From positions 1-57,666 of the forward strand of contig CAMLIL010000026.1 in assembly GCA_946480015.1 (NCBI GenBank): a stretch of 57,666 nt of DNA, read 5' to 3'. This DNA is from an uncultured Oxalobacteraceae bacterium (lineage in GTDB: Bacteria > Pseudomonadota > Gammaproteobacteria > Burkholderiales > Burkholderiaceae). The notes beneath the pieces are model-generated. The model had not been told where the DNA came from, did not search any database, and saw nothing but the letters and a program-made list of their open reading frames with translations. Both the position numbers and the translations under genes were made by a program. Positions 29,862-42,837 of this stretch are shown one piece after another; position 1 is the first letter of the stretch, and each line of letters starts with the position of its first letter.

Positions 29862-32048
29862 ATGTCGACAAAAAACACGAAAGATGTATCCCTGGAGCGC
29901 CGGACCTTTTGCGCCGGCACCCTGGGACTGGCCACGCTCGGCCCCTTGGGCCTGTTGGGCTGCGGGGCCGGCACCGGCTCCGCCTCGGCCAGCCAATCGC
30001 CCCGGCTCCTGGCCGCCACCAGCACAAGCTTCGTGCACCCCGGCCTGCTGCACACCCAGGCCGACTTCGACCGGATGCGCCAAAAAGTCGCCGCCAGCGC
30101 AGCGCCGTGGATCGAGGGCTGGAACAAGCTCACGGCCAACAGCCACGCAAGCCTGTCCTGGACGCCCAACCCGCAGGCCATCATCTCGCGCGGCGCCGAC
30201 AATAGCTACCCCGACAACTCCGGCATCTTCTTCAACGACGTCGCCGCCGCCTACGCGTGCGCGCTGCGCTGGAAGGTGTCGGGCGACAGCGCCTATGCGG
30301 ACAAGGCGGTCCAGATCATGAACGCCTGGTCCGCGACCTTGACGACCATCGGCGGCGTCTCGGGCAATCCCGGCAACGACGGCTACCTGATGGCGGGCAT
30401 CCAGGGCTACCAGTTCGCCAATGCCGCCGAAATCATGCGCGCCTATGCCGGCTGGGCCGCCGCCGATGTCGCGCGCTTCCAGAACATGATGCTCACCGTG
30501 TTCTACCCGATCAACCACCGCTTCATTCCCAGCAATCTGACGGTGTACTCCAGCTGGGACCTGTGCTGCGTGGCCTCGATCATGGCAATCGGGGTGTTGT
30601 GCGACAACCAGTCGCTGTTCGATGAAGCCGTCAGCTATTTCAAAGGCGGCCTTGGCAACGGGGGGGTGGCGCAAACCGTCTACTACCTGCACCCCGGCTA
30701 CCTGGGCCAGACCCAGGAGTCGGGCCGCGACCAGGGCCACAACACCCTCAGTATTTCGCTCTTGACCACTATCTGCGAAATGGCCTGGAACCAGGGGGTC
30801 GACCTGTACGGCTACGACAATAACCGGGTTTTGGCCGCCGCCGAATATGTCGCCAAGGGTAACCTGATCGAATCCGGCACCAGCTACTACACGGTGCCGT
30901 TCGCCAGGTACGCCAACCAGAACACCACCGACACGGCATTTTCGATTGACGGGCGCGGCTCGGTCCGCCCGATGTGGTCGATGATTTACCACCACTACGT
31001 CAACCGCAAGGGCTTGGCCGCGCCGTACTGCAAGAAATTCGTCGACCTGACCGGGCCGGAAGGCGGCGGCGGCAATTACGGACCCAACAGCAGTGGCTAC
31101 GACCAGCTGGGCTACGGCACCCTCACCTGCACGCGCGATCCGATCGCCGGCGGCGCCGCCCCGAGCGGCCTGAGCGCAACGGTGACGAACGGCCAGGTCA
31201 TCCTGTCGTGGTGGGGGACGGCCTATGCGGCCAGCTACGCCGTCAAGCGCGCTACCAGTCCCGGCGGTCCGTACACCACGCTCAGCCCGGCGATTAGCGG
31301 TCTGCTGACCTTCACCGACAGCGGCATGGCAGACGGTACCTATTATTACGCGGTGACGGCGCAGACGCCGGCGGGCGAAAGCGCCCTGTCGAACAAGGCC
31401 AAGGTCGTGACCGGCGTCAAGCTGCATGCCCACCTGAGATTCGACGAGACGAGCGGCACCAGCGCGGCCGACGCTACCGGCCACGGCAACGACGCCACCC
31501 TGCTGGGCGGAGCCGCCTGGGCGGCCGGCAAGAAAAGCGGCGCGGTCGCCTTTGACGGCATCGACGACTATGTCAGCCTGGCGGCCGGCGCGCTGGCCGA
31601 CCTGGGCGATTGCACGATTTCGACCTGGGCCTATTGGAGCGGCGGCCCGAGCCAAACCTGGGCCTGCGTATTCGATCTCGGCACCGACATCAACCGCTAC
31701 ATGTGCCTGATGCCGCACACCAACTTGAACACCGTGCGCTTTGCGATCACCGTCAACGGCGAGCGCGGCGAGCAAAGAATCGACGGCACGGCCGAACTGC
31801 CGTACGCCCAGTGGGTCCATGTGGCCATTACCCTGGCGGGCAGTGTCGGGACGCTGTACGTGAACGGCATCAAGGCGGGCAGCAACACGGCCATGAACCT
31901 GCTCCCCTTCCGAATGGGCAACACCGGCCAGAACTGGATCGGCCGCGGGCGATACCCATGGAAACCGTACCTGAAAGGCGCGGTTGACGACTTCCGGATT
32001 TATCGTGGCGTACTCAGTCCAGCGGAAATCGCTGCCTTGGCCGTCTAG
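29862..32048 (+). CDS. Exported lipoprotein with alginate-lyase, FN3 and LamG-like domains
   Basis: 728 residues. The N terminus has a twin-Arg motif (LERRTF, Arg13-Arg14), a hydrophobic stretch and a lipobox-like LLGC (Cys34), suggesting a Tat-exported lipoprotein. Residues about 58-400 resemble the alpha/alpha-barrel alginate lyase (Pfam Alginate_lyase) family: HPGLLHTQADFDRM, WDLCCVASIMAIGVLCDN and ESGRDQGHNTLSI (286-298). A fibronectin type III domain follows (about 432-517), then a LamG/concanavalin-like jelly roll (about 520-725; FDGIDDYVSL, GAVDDFRIYRGVLSPAEIAAL), likely carbohydrate binding. An uronate polymer is the likely substrate but is not proved. AAGGG precedes the ATG; no operon partner is evident. 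Confidence 0.83.
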   Translation: MSTKNTKDVSLERRTFCAGTLGLATLGPLGLLGCGAGTGSASASQSPRLLAATSTSFVHPGLLHTQADFDRMRQKVAASAAPWIEGWNKLTANSHASLSWTPNPQAIISRGADNSYPDNSGIFFNDVAAAYACALRWKVSGDSAYADKAVQIMNAWSATLTTIGGVSGNPGNDGYLMAGIQGYQFANAAEIMRAYAGWAAADVARFQNMMLTVFYPINHRFIPSNLTVYSSWDLCCVASIMAIGVLCDNQSLFDEAVSYFKGGLGNGGVAQTVYYLHPGYLGQTQESGRDQGHNTLSISLLTTICEMAWNQGVDLYGYDNNRVLAAAEYVAKGNLIESGTSYYTVPFARYANQNTTDTAFSIDGRGSVRPMWSMIYHHYVNRKGLAAPYCKKFVDLTGPEGGGGNYGPNSSGYDQLGYGTLTCTRDPIAGGAAPSGLSATVTNGQVILSWWGTAYAASYAVKRATSPGGPYTTLSPAISGLLTFTDSGMADGTYYYAVTAQTPAGESALSNKAKVVTGVKLHAHLRFDETSGTSAADATGHGNDATLLGGAAWAAGKKSGAVAFDGIDDYVSLAAGALADLGDCTISTWAYWSGGPSQTWACVFDLGTDINRYMCLMPHTNLNTVRFAITVNGERGEQRIDGTAELPYAQWVHVAITLAGSVGTLYVNGIKAGSNTAMNLLPFRMGNTGQNWIGRGRYPWKPYLKGAVDDFRIYRGVLSPAEIAALAV

Positions 32049-32057
32049 CGTCCCCAT

Positions 32058-32083
32058 GCGGGCAGCCAATCACGGCTGCCCGC
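32058..32083 (+). terminator. Terminator-like hairpin after the alginate lyase gene
   Basis: A perfect 10-bp stem GCGGGCAGCC/GGCTGCCCGC with a 6-base loop starts 10 bases after the stop. There is no T-run after it, so termination may need Rho or be partial. Confidence 0.5.
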
Positions 32084-32247
32084 CACCGGACCATTCCCCC
32101 GATTGTGCAATCTGGCCCGCCGAAACGGCGGTGCGTCGCAATCGACCGACGGCGGACAAATAAATTTTATACAATGCAACTATCGAACAAGCGCGCGCAC
32201 TCATAGGCTGCAGCGCGCCGGCATCACGCGCCCCTGGAGTTTCCCGA

Positions 32248-33138
<891 letters not shown>

Positions 33139-33140
33139 CC

Positions 33141-36100
33141 ATGCGCGCGCTGCTGGCCATCGCAGGCTTCGAGGCGCGCCAGCGCCTGAAACTGCTGTCG
33201 ACCTGGGTGTATTTCGCCATGTTCCTGGCGCTGGCCATGCTGTGGATGGCGGCCGCCGGCGGGGTGTTCCGCGATGCCTATGTCAGCTTCGGCGGGCGGG
33301 TGTTCATCAACGCCCCGCGCTCGATCTCGCTGACCGTGGCCTTCCTCGGCTGCCTGGGCGTGATCGTGATGGCCGCCATGATGGGGCGCTCGGTGCAGCA
33401 GGACTTCGAGTACGACATGCACCATTTCTTTTTCAGCGCCCCCATCCGCAAGCACGATTACGTGTTCGGGCGCTTCCTCGGCGCCGCCGCCACCCTGGCG
33501 ATCGTGTTTTCCAGCATCGTGCTGGGCGCCTGGCTGGGCACCTTCATCCCCGGCGTCGAGCCCGACCGGCTCGGCCCGCCCAGCCTCTGGATGTATCTGC
33601 GCCCCTATCTGTTCCTGACCCTGCCCAACGTCTTCATCTTCGGCTCGCTGTTCTTCGTGCTGGCCGCCCTGACCCGGCGCATGCTGCCGGTCTACGTGTC
33701 CAGCGTGGTGATGATGATCGGCTACATCGTGGCGCCCTCGCTGGCGCGCGACCTCGACTACAAGACCCTGGCGGCCCTGATCGACCCGTTCGGCACCACC
33801 GCGCTGATCCGCCTGACCGAATACTGGACCATCTCCGAACGCAACAGCCGCCTGATTCCCTTCGAGGACGTATACCTGGTCAACCGCGCCGTCTGGTGCG
33901 GCTTCGCCCTGGTGGTGCTGCTGCTGGGCTACTGGCGCTTCCACTTTGTCGCCAGCATCGATCAGCGCGCCGCGCGCCGGGGCGAAGCCGACCCGCCGCG
34001 GCTGTCGAACGCCGCCATGGGCACCGCCGAGCGTCCCGACTTCGCGCGCCAGGCCATGCTGCCCCTGCTGCTGGGCTCGACCTGGCTGAACTTCCGCGAA
34101 TCGGTCAAGAACGTCTATTTCGCGGTGATCGCCCTGGCCGGCATCCTGACGGTGGTGGCCGGCTCGCTCGATATGGGCAGCATGTTCGGCACCGTGACCT
34201 ATCCCGTGACCTACAAGGTGCTGGAACTAATCACCGGCACCTACTCGCTGTTCATGCTGATCGTCACGACGTTTTACGCGGGCGAGCTGATCTGGCGCGA
34301 GCGCGAAGCGCGCGTGGCGCAAATGCTCGACGCCCTGCCCCTGCCCAGCTGGGTGCCGCTGCTCGCGAAGCTGCTCGCGCTGATCGGCCTGCAAGCCTTG
34401 ATGCTGGCGATCGCCATGCTGTGCGGCATGCTGATCCAGCTGTTCCGCGGCTATTTCGCGCTCGAGCCAAGCCTGTACCTGCACACCCTGTTCCTGATCG
34501 AATGGCCGCATTACATCCTGGTCGCCGTGCTGGCCGTCGCCCTGCAGGTGCTGATCAACCAGAAGTACCTGGCCTACTTCGCCATGATCCTGTACTACCT
34601 GGCCACGGTCACCTTCGGCTCGCTCGGCCTGGACCACCCGATGCTCATGTACGCCACCTTCCCGCATGTGACGTATTCGCAGATGAACGGCTTCGGCCAC
34701 TTCCTGGCGCGCCAGCGCTGGTTCGAGCTGTACTGGGGCGGCGCGGCCATCATGCTGGTGGCGCTGGCGATGGTGTTCTGGCCGCGCGGCTGCAACGCCG
34801 AATTGGGCAGCCGCCTGCAGCTGGCACGGCGCAACCTCAGCACCGCCGTGCTGGCCGCCTTCGGCGCCGGCGGTGCGCTGTTCATCGGTGCCGGCGCCAT
34901 CCTGTTCTACAACCTGCACGTGGCCGGCGATTACCAGACCGCCTGGCGCAAGGACGAGCAGTTCGCCCAGTACGAAAAGCGCTACAAGCGCCTGTCCACG
35001 ATGCCGCAGCCGCGCATCCTGGATGTCTCGATCCGCGCCGACCTGGTGCCCGAACAGCGCAGCATGCGCGTCACCGGCGTGTACCAGCTGGAGAACCGCA
35101 GCGGCGTGCCGCTCACGCAGGTGTTCATCAGCCAGAACCGCGACGCGCTGCCGGCGGTGCGTTTCAGCGTGCCATTCCGGGCTACCCTGCTTGACCGCGA
35201 ACGCGGCTTTTACGGCTACACCCTGGCCACGCCGCTGGCGCCGGGCGCGCGCATGACGATGACGTTCGAGCTGGCCTACCAGCCGCGCGGCATTCTGGGC
35301 TACGCCTCGGACACGCCGGTGGTGGCCAACGGCACCTACTTCCGCAACGACGCGCTGCCGCGCATCGGCTACCAGCCGGCGCTGGAACTGCTCGATGACC
35401 GCGACCGCAAGCGCCACGACCTGGCCGCGCGCGCGCCCATGCCGGCCGCCGGCGATCCGCGCGGCCTGGCCAACAACTACATCGCCAACGACGCCGACTG
35501 GATCAATTTCGACTGCGTGATCAGCACCAGCCCCGACCAGATCGCGGTGGCCCCCGGCACCCTGCAAAAGGAATGGATGGCCAACGGCCGCCGCCATTTC
35601 CACTACCGCATGGATAAACCCATCCTGCACTACTACGGCATCCAGTCGGCGCGCTACGAAGTGCGCCACGACCGCTGGCAGGACGTGACCATCGATATCT
35701 ACTACCATCCGGGCCACGACTACAACCTCGAGCGCATCATCAAGGGCGCCAAGGCGGGCCTGGCCTACAACACCCGGCACTTCGGTCCCTACCAGCACAA
35801 GGAACTGCGGGTGGTGGAGTTTCCGCGCTATTCGGACCACGCCGAAGCCTACCCGGGCACCATCCCGTATTCCGAAAGCGCGGGCTTCATCGCCAAGGTC
35901 GACGACGACAACCCGAAGGACATCGATTACCCCTTCTACATCACCGCACACGAAGTGGCGCACCAGTGGTGGGGCCACCAGATCGTCGGCGGCGCCACCC
36001 GCGGCAGCACGGTGCTGAGCGAAACCCTGGCCGAGTATTCGGCCCTGATGGCGATGAAGGATTCGTTCGGGCCCACGCGCATGCGGCGCTTCCTGCGCTA

Positions 36101-36722
36101 CGACCTGGACCGCTACCTGATGGGCCGCGCGCTGGAGAAAAAACACGAACTGCCGCTGGCCGAGAACGAACACCAGAGCTACATCCACTATCACAAGGGC
36201 AGCCTGGCCATGGTCCAGCTGCAGGACGCCATCGGCGAGGACAAGGTCAACGCGGTGCTGCACGGTCTGCTCGCCGGCTACGCCTTCCGCAGCGCCCCCT
36301 ACCCCAGCGTGACGACGCTCACGGCCGCGCTGCGCGCCGCCGCGCCGCCGGCCCAGGCCTATCTGATCGACGACCTGTTCTACCACATCGTCCTGTTCGA
36401 AAACCGCGCCGTCGCCGCCACCGCCAGCAAGCTGCCGGACGGGCGCTACGCAGTGCACCTGAGCGCCAGCGCCAGCAAGATGCGCGCGGGCGAACTGGGC
36501 GACGAAAAAGAGGCGAAGCTGGGCGACGTAATCGAGTTCGGCGTGGACGACCGCGAGGGCCGCGCGCTGCTGCGCCAGCGCCGCCTGGTCGGCACGCGCG
36601 AGGTCAAGGTCACCATGGTGGTCAATGGCCGTCCGGCCAAGGCCGGCATCGATCCGGACAACAAACTCATCGACGGCAAACCGGGCGACAACATGGTGGA
36701 AATCGAGCCGCGGGCGCCCTGA
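33141..36722 (+). CDS. ABC-2 permease fused to an M1 family aminopeptidase
   Basis: 1193 residues. The N-terminal half (about 1-600) holds two blocks of six or so membrane helices, the second beginning near [23 protein letters not shown]. This is equivalent to two ABC-2 permease halves. The C-terminal half (about 630-1190) is an M1 gluzincin domain with [10 protein letters not shown] (zinc His937 and His941, catalytic Glu938). The downstream Glu is in LSETLAEY, 20 residues after the second His, one more than the classic spacing. [11 protein letters not shown] takes the place of the GAMEN exopeptidase motif. The peptidase should face the periplasm. The ATG at 33141 follows the ATPase stop by 2 bases. 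The exported or cleaved substrate is unknown. Confidence 0.9.
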   Translation: MRALLAIAGFEARQRLKLLSTWVYFAMFLALAMLWMAAAGGVFRDAYVSFGGRVFINAPRSISLTVAFLGCLGVIVMAAMMGRSVQQDFEYDMHHFFFSAPIRKHDYVFGRFLGAAATLAIVFSSIVLGAWLGTFIPGVEPDRLGPPSLWMYLRPYLFLTLPNVFIFGSLFFVLAALTRRMLPVYVSSVVMMIGYIVAPSLARDLDYKTLAALIDPFGTTALIRLTEYWTISERNSRLIPFEDVYLVNRAVWCGFALVVLLLGYWRFHFVASIDQRAARRGEADPPRLSNAAMGTAERPDFARQAMLPLLLGSTWLNFRESVKNVYFAVIALAGILTVVAGSLDMGSMFGTVTYPVTYKVLELITGTYSLFMLIVTTFYAGELIWREREARVAQMLDALPLPSWVPLLAKLLALIGLQALMLAIAMLCGMLIQLFRGYFALEPSLYLHTLFLIEWPHYILVAVLAVALQVLINQKYLAYFAMILYYLATVTFGSLGLDHPMLMYATFPHVTYSQMNGFGHFLARQRWFELYWGGAAIMLVALAMVFWPRGCNAELGSRLQLARRNLSTAVLAAFGAGGALFIGAGAILFYNLHVAGDYQTAWRKDEQFAQYEKRYKRLSTMPQPRILDVSIRADLVPEQRSMRVTGVYQLENRSGVPLTQVFISQNRDALPAVRFSVPFRATLLDRERGFYGYTLATPLAPGARMTMTFELAYQPRGILGYASDTPVVANGTYFRNDALPRIGYQPALELLDDRDRKRHDLAARAPMPAAGDPRGLANNYIANDADWINFDCVISTSPDQIAVAPGTLQKEWMANGRRHFHYRMDKPILHYYGIQSARYEVRHDRWQDVTIDIYYHPGHDYNLERIIKGAKAGLAYNTRHFGPYQHKELRVVEFPRYSDHAEAYPGTIPYSESAGFIAKVDDDNPKDIDYPFYITAHEVAHQWWGHQIVGGATRGSTVLSETLAEYSALMAMKDSFGPTRMRRFLRYDLDRYLMGRALEKKHELPLAENEHQSYIHYHKGSLAMVQLQDAIGEDKVNAVLHGLLAGYAFRSAPYPSVTTLTAALRAAAPPAQAYLIDDLFYHIVLFENRAVAATASKLPDGRYAVHLSASASKMRAGELGDEKEAKLGDVIEFGVDDREGRALLRQRRLVGTREVKVTMVVNGRPAKAGIDPDNKLIDGKPGDNMVEIEPRAP

Positions 36723-36786
36723 ACCGGGCGTCGCTTATGTTTCTTTTAATATAGACTTCCAGCTTTTCAAGCACCGGAAGTCGAGC

Positions 36787-40238
<3,452 letters not shown>

Positions 40239-40242
<4 letters not shown>

Positions 40243-41066
40243 GCAGCGCCGACAGCGCCGCCATCGAACTGCGGCATCTGATGGAGGCGATCTACCTCAA
40301 GTACAGCTACGACTTTCGCGACTATGCCGGCGCGTCGCAGAAGCGCCGCGTGCTGCATGCGCTGCGCCAGCTCGACTGCCCCAGCATTGCCGAGCTGCAG
40401 GCGCGCGTGCTGGACGACCCCGACCTCTTCATGCAGCTGCTGCAGTTCCTGACCATTCCCACCAGCGAGATGTTCCGCGACCCCGGCTACTTCGCCGCGC
40501 TGCGCGCGCAGGTGGTGCCGCACCTGCACACCTATCCCTCGCTGAAGATCTGGATCGCCGGCTGCAGCACCGGCGAGGAGCTGTATTCGATGGCCATCCT
40601 GCTGCGCGAGGAAGGCTTGCTGGAGCGCTCGATCATCTACGCCACCGACATCAACCCGGTCTCGCTCGAACGCGCCAGGAAAGGCGTGTTTGCGCTCGAG
40701 CGCATGCGCGCCTACACCGCCAACTACCAGCGGGCCGGCGGACGGGCGGCCTTTTCCGACTATTACACCGCGGCCTACGGCGGCGCCCTGTTCGACCGCA
40801 GCCTGGCCGAGAACGTCATTTTCGCCGACCATAGCCTGGCCACCGACAGCGTGTTTTCCGAGACCCACCTGGTCTCGTGCCGCAACGTGCTCATTTACTT
40901 CAACCGCAAACTGCAGGACCGCGCCATCGGCCTGTTCCACGAGTCGCTGTGCCACCGCGGCTTTCTCGGCCTGGGCAGCAAGGAGAGCCTGGATTTCTCC
41001 GTCCACGGCGCGGCCTTCGACGCCCTGGTCAAATCCGAGCGGGTGTTCCGCAAGGGGGCGGCATGA
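40239..41066 (+). CDS. CheR-type protein glutamate methyltransferase
   Basis: 275 residues. A short helical CheR N-domain (about 1-70) is followed by the SAM-dependent methyltransferase domain with IWIAGCSTGEELYSMAIL (SAM motif I; the usual GEEPYS reads GEELYS), YATDINPVSLERARKG and VSCRNVLIYFNRKLQDRAI. There are no TPR or receiver fusions. The start overlaps the kinase stop (ATGA). No chemoreceptor is encoded in the window, so its substrate may be a remote receptor or another signalling protein. Confidence 0.92.
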
Positions 41067-41665
41067 AACGCGCCATCGCCCGGGCCCTGCTCGGCCGGCG
41101 CATCGAAGCGCTGGCGATCGGCGCTTCGGCCGGCGGCATCGGCGCGTTGCGCGCCATCCTGCCTGCTCTGCCGCGGCGCTTCGGCTTTGCGGTCGTGATC
41201 GTGCTGCACATGCCGGATGACCGCGACAGCCGGCTGGCCGAGATCTTCCAGCAGTACCTGCCGATGCCGGTACGCCAGGCCGCCGACAAGGAGGCGCTGG
41301 AAGCCGGCGTGGTGTACTTCGCCGCGCCCGGCTACCACCTTTCGGTCGAGCGCGAGCGCTGTTTCTCGCTGAGCCAGGAAGAACCGGTACACTACTCCCG
41401 GCCATCGATCGACATCCTCATGGAATCGGCCGCCGACGCCTACGGGACTGCGCTGGCCGGCGTCCTGCTGACCGGCGCCAGCCACGACGGGGCGGCCGGC
41501 ATGGCGGCCATCGGCGCGGCCGGCGGCCTGACCGCGGTGCAGGACCCGGACCAGGCCGAAATCGCCACCATGCCCGCCAGCGCCATCGCCCTGCGCGCCC
41601 CCGACCTGATTCTGCCGTTGAAGGATCTGCGTACCCTGCTGACCATGCTGGAGAAAATCCGATGA
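41063..41665 (+). CDS. CheB-type methylesterase without receiver domain
   Basis: 200 residues, only the CheB methylesterase domain. The catalytic triad is visible: Ser in IGASAGGIGAL, His in VLHMPDDRDS and Asp in GASHDGAAGM. Standard CheB is about 350 residues with an N-terminal receiver, which is absent, so control by phosphorylation must come through partners. It overlaps both neighbours by 4 bases (ATGA at each end). With CheR it forms a methylation/demethylation pair inside a kinase operon. Confidence 0.92.
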   Translation: MKRAIARALLGRRIEALAIGASAGGIGALRAILPALPRRFGFAVVIVLHMPDDRDSRLAEIFQQYLPMPVRQAADKEALEAGVVYFAAPGYHLSVERERCFSLSQEEPVHYSRPSIDILMESAADAYGTALAGVLLTGASHDGAAGMAAIGAAGGLTAVQDPDQAEIATMPASAIALRAPDLILPLKDLRTLLTMLEKIR

Positions 41666-42837
41666 CGACCATGCACCATTCACATCAAAAGACCAAGCTG
41701 CTGATCGTCGACGACCGGCCCGAAAACCTGCTGGCCCTGTCGCGCATCATCGCCGAGCCGGACCGCGAAATCCATCAGGCCGGTTCGGGCGAACAGGCGC
41801 TGTCGCTGCTGCTCGAACACGACTTCGCACTGGCCATTCTGGACGTGATGATGCCGGGGATGGACGGCTTTGAACTGGCCGAACTGATGCGCGGCACCGA
41901 GCGCACCCGCAACGTGCCGATCGTGTTCGTCAGCGCGGCCGGGCGCGAACTCGATTACGCCTTCAAGGGCTACGAGACGGGCGCGGTCGACTTCCTTTAC
42001 AAGCCGCTCGACGTGGCGGCGGTCAAGAGCAAGGTCAATGTGTTCGTGGCCCTGTGCCAGCAGCGCAACGAGGTCAAGCGCCAGGTCGACGCGCTGGAAT
42101 TGAGCCGCCATGAACTGCACGCCACCCAGGCCGAACTCGAACGCGCGGTGCGCATGCGCGACGACTTCATGTCGATGGTCGCGCACGAGCTGCGCACCCC
42201 GCTCAACACGCTGTTCCTGGAAGCGCAGCTGCGCGGGCTGCAGCTCGACAAAGGCAATACCGAATTCTTCAGCCCGGACAACCTGCGCAAGATGGTCGCG
42301 CGCGACGGCCGCCAGATCCACAGCATGATCCGGCTGATCAACGACATGGTGGACGTGACGCGCATCCGCAGCGGCAAGCTGTCGATCCGCCCGGGCGACA
42401 CCGAGCTCAAGGGCCTGCTGGAACGCGTGGTCAGCGATCTGGCGCAGCGCACCGAAGCGGCCGGCGCCACCATCGAACTCGATGCGCCGCATGCCGTGCA
42501 CGGGGTGTGGGACGAATTCCGGGTCGAACAGGTGATCGTCAATCTGCTCACCAACGCGCTGCGCTATGGCGGCAAGGAACCGGTCACGCTCTCGCTGTTC
42601 ACCCGCGACGGGCGCGCCCACGTGGTGGTGCGCGACCGCGGGCCCGGCATCGCCGGGGAAGACATCGCGCGCATCTTCAATCCCTTCGAGCGGGCCGGCG
42701 GCAAGGAAGTGCGCGAAGGGCTGGGCCTGGGCCTGTACATCGCGCGCCAGCTGGCCGAGTCGCACGAAGGCACGCTGGAGGTGGTCAGCGCGCCCGGCCA
42801 GGGCGCGGCCTTCGAGCTGACCTTGCCGCTGCCGTAA
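41662..42837 (+). CDS. Receiver-histidine kinase hybrid (REC-HisKA-HATPase)
   Basis: 391 residues, soluble. An N-terminal receiver (Asp61 in LAILDVMMPGMDGF; phospho-switch Lys in YKPLD) is linked by a short coiled coil to HisKA (His175 in MVAHELRTPLN) and HATPase (DEFRVEQVIVNLLTNAL; RDRGPGIAGEDIARIF; EGLGLGLYIARQ). It could receive phosphate from the upstream hybrid kinase and in turn phosphorylate its receivers. It is the last gene of the operon; its stop abuts the stop of the convergent GGDEF-EAL gene. Confidence 0.92.
   Translation: MTTMHHSHQKTKLLIVDDRPENLLALSRIIAEPDREIHQAGSGEQALSLLLEHDFALAILDVMMPGMDGFELAELMRGTERTRNVPIVFVSAAGRELDYAFKGYETGAVDFLYKPLDVAAVKSKVNVFVALCQQRNEVKRQVDALELSRHELHATQAELERAVRMRDDFMSMVAHELRTPLNTLFLEAQLRGLQLDKGNTEFFSPDNLRKMVARDGRQIHSMIRLINDMVDVTRIRSGKLSIRPGDTELKGLLERVVSDLAQRTEAAGATIELDAPHAVHGVWDEFRVEQVIVNLLTNALRYGGKEPVTLSLFTRDGRAHVVVRDRGPGIAGEDIARIFNPFERAGGKEVREGLGLGLYIARQLAESHEGTLEVVSAPGQGAAFELTLPLP

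Noticed and set aside
29844..32069. Long minus-strand frame (741 codons) opposite the alginate lyase gene
   Set aside because: Shadow of the real gene on the other strand; Gly/Arg/Val-rich with no domain pattern.
34227..36458. Long minus-strand frame (743 codons) opposite the permease/M1 fusion
   Set aside because: Antisense shadow; the plus-strand frame has intact zinc-peptidase motifs and membrane helices.
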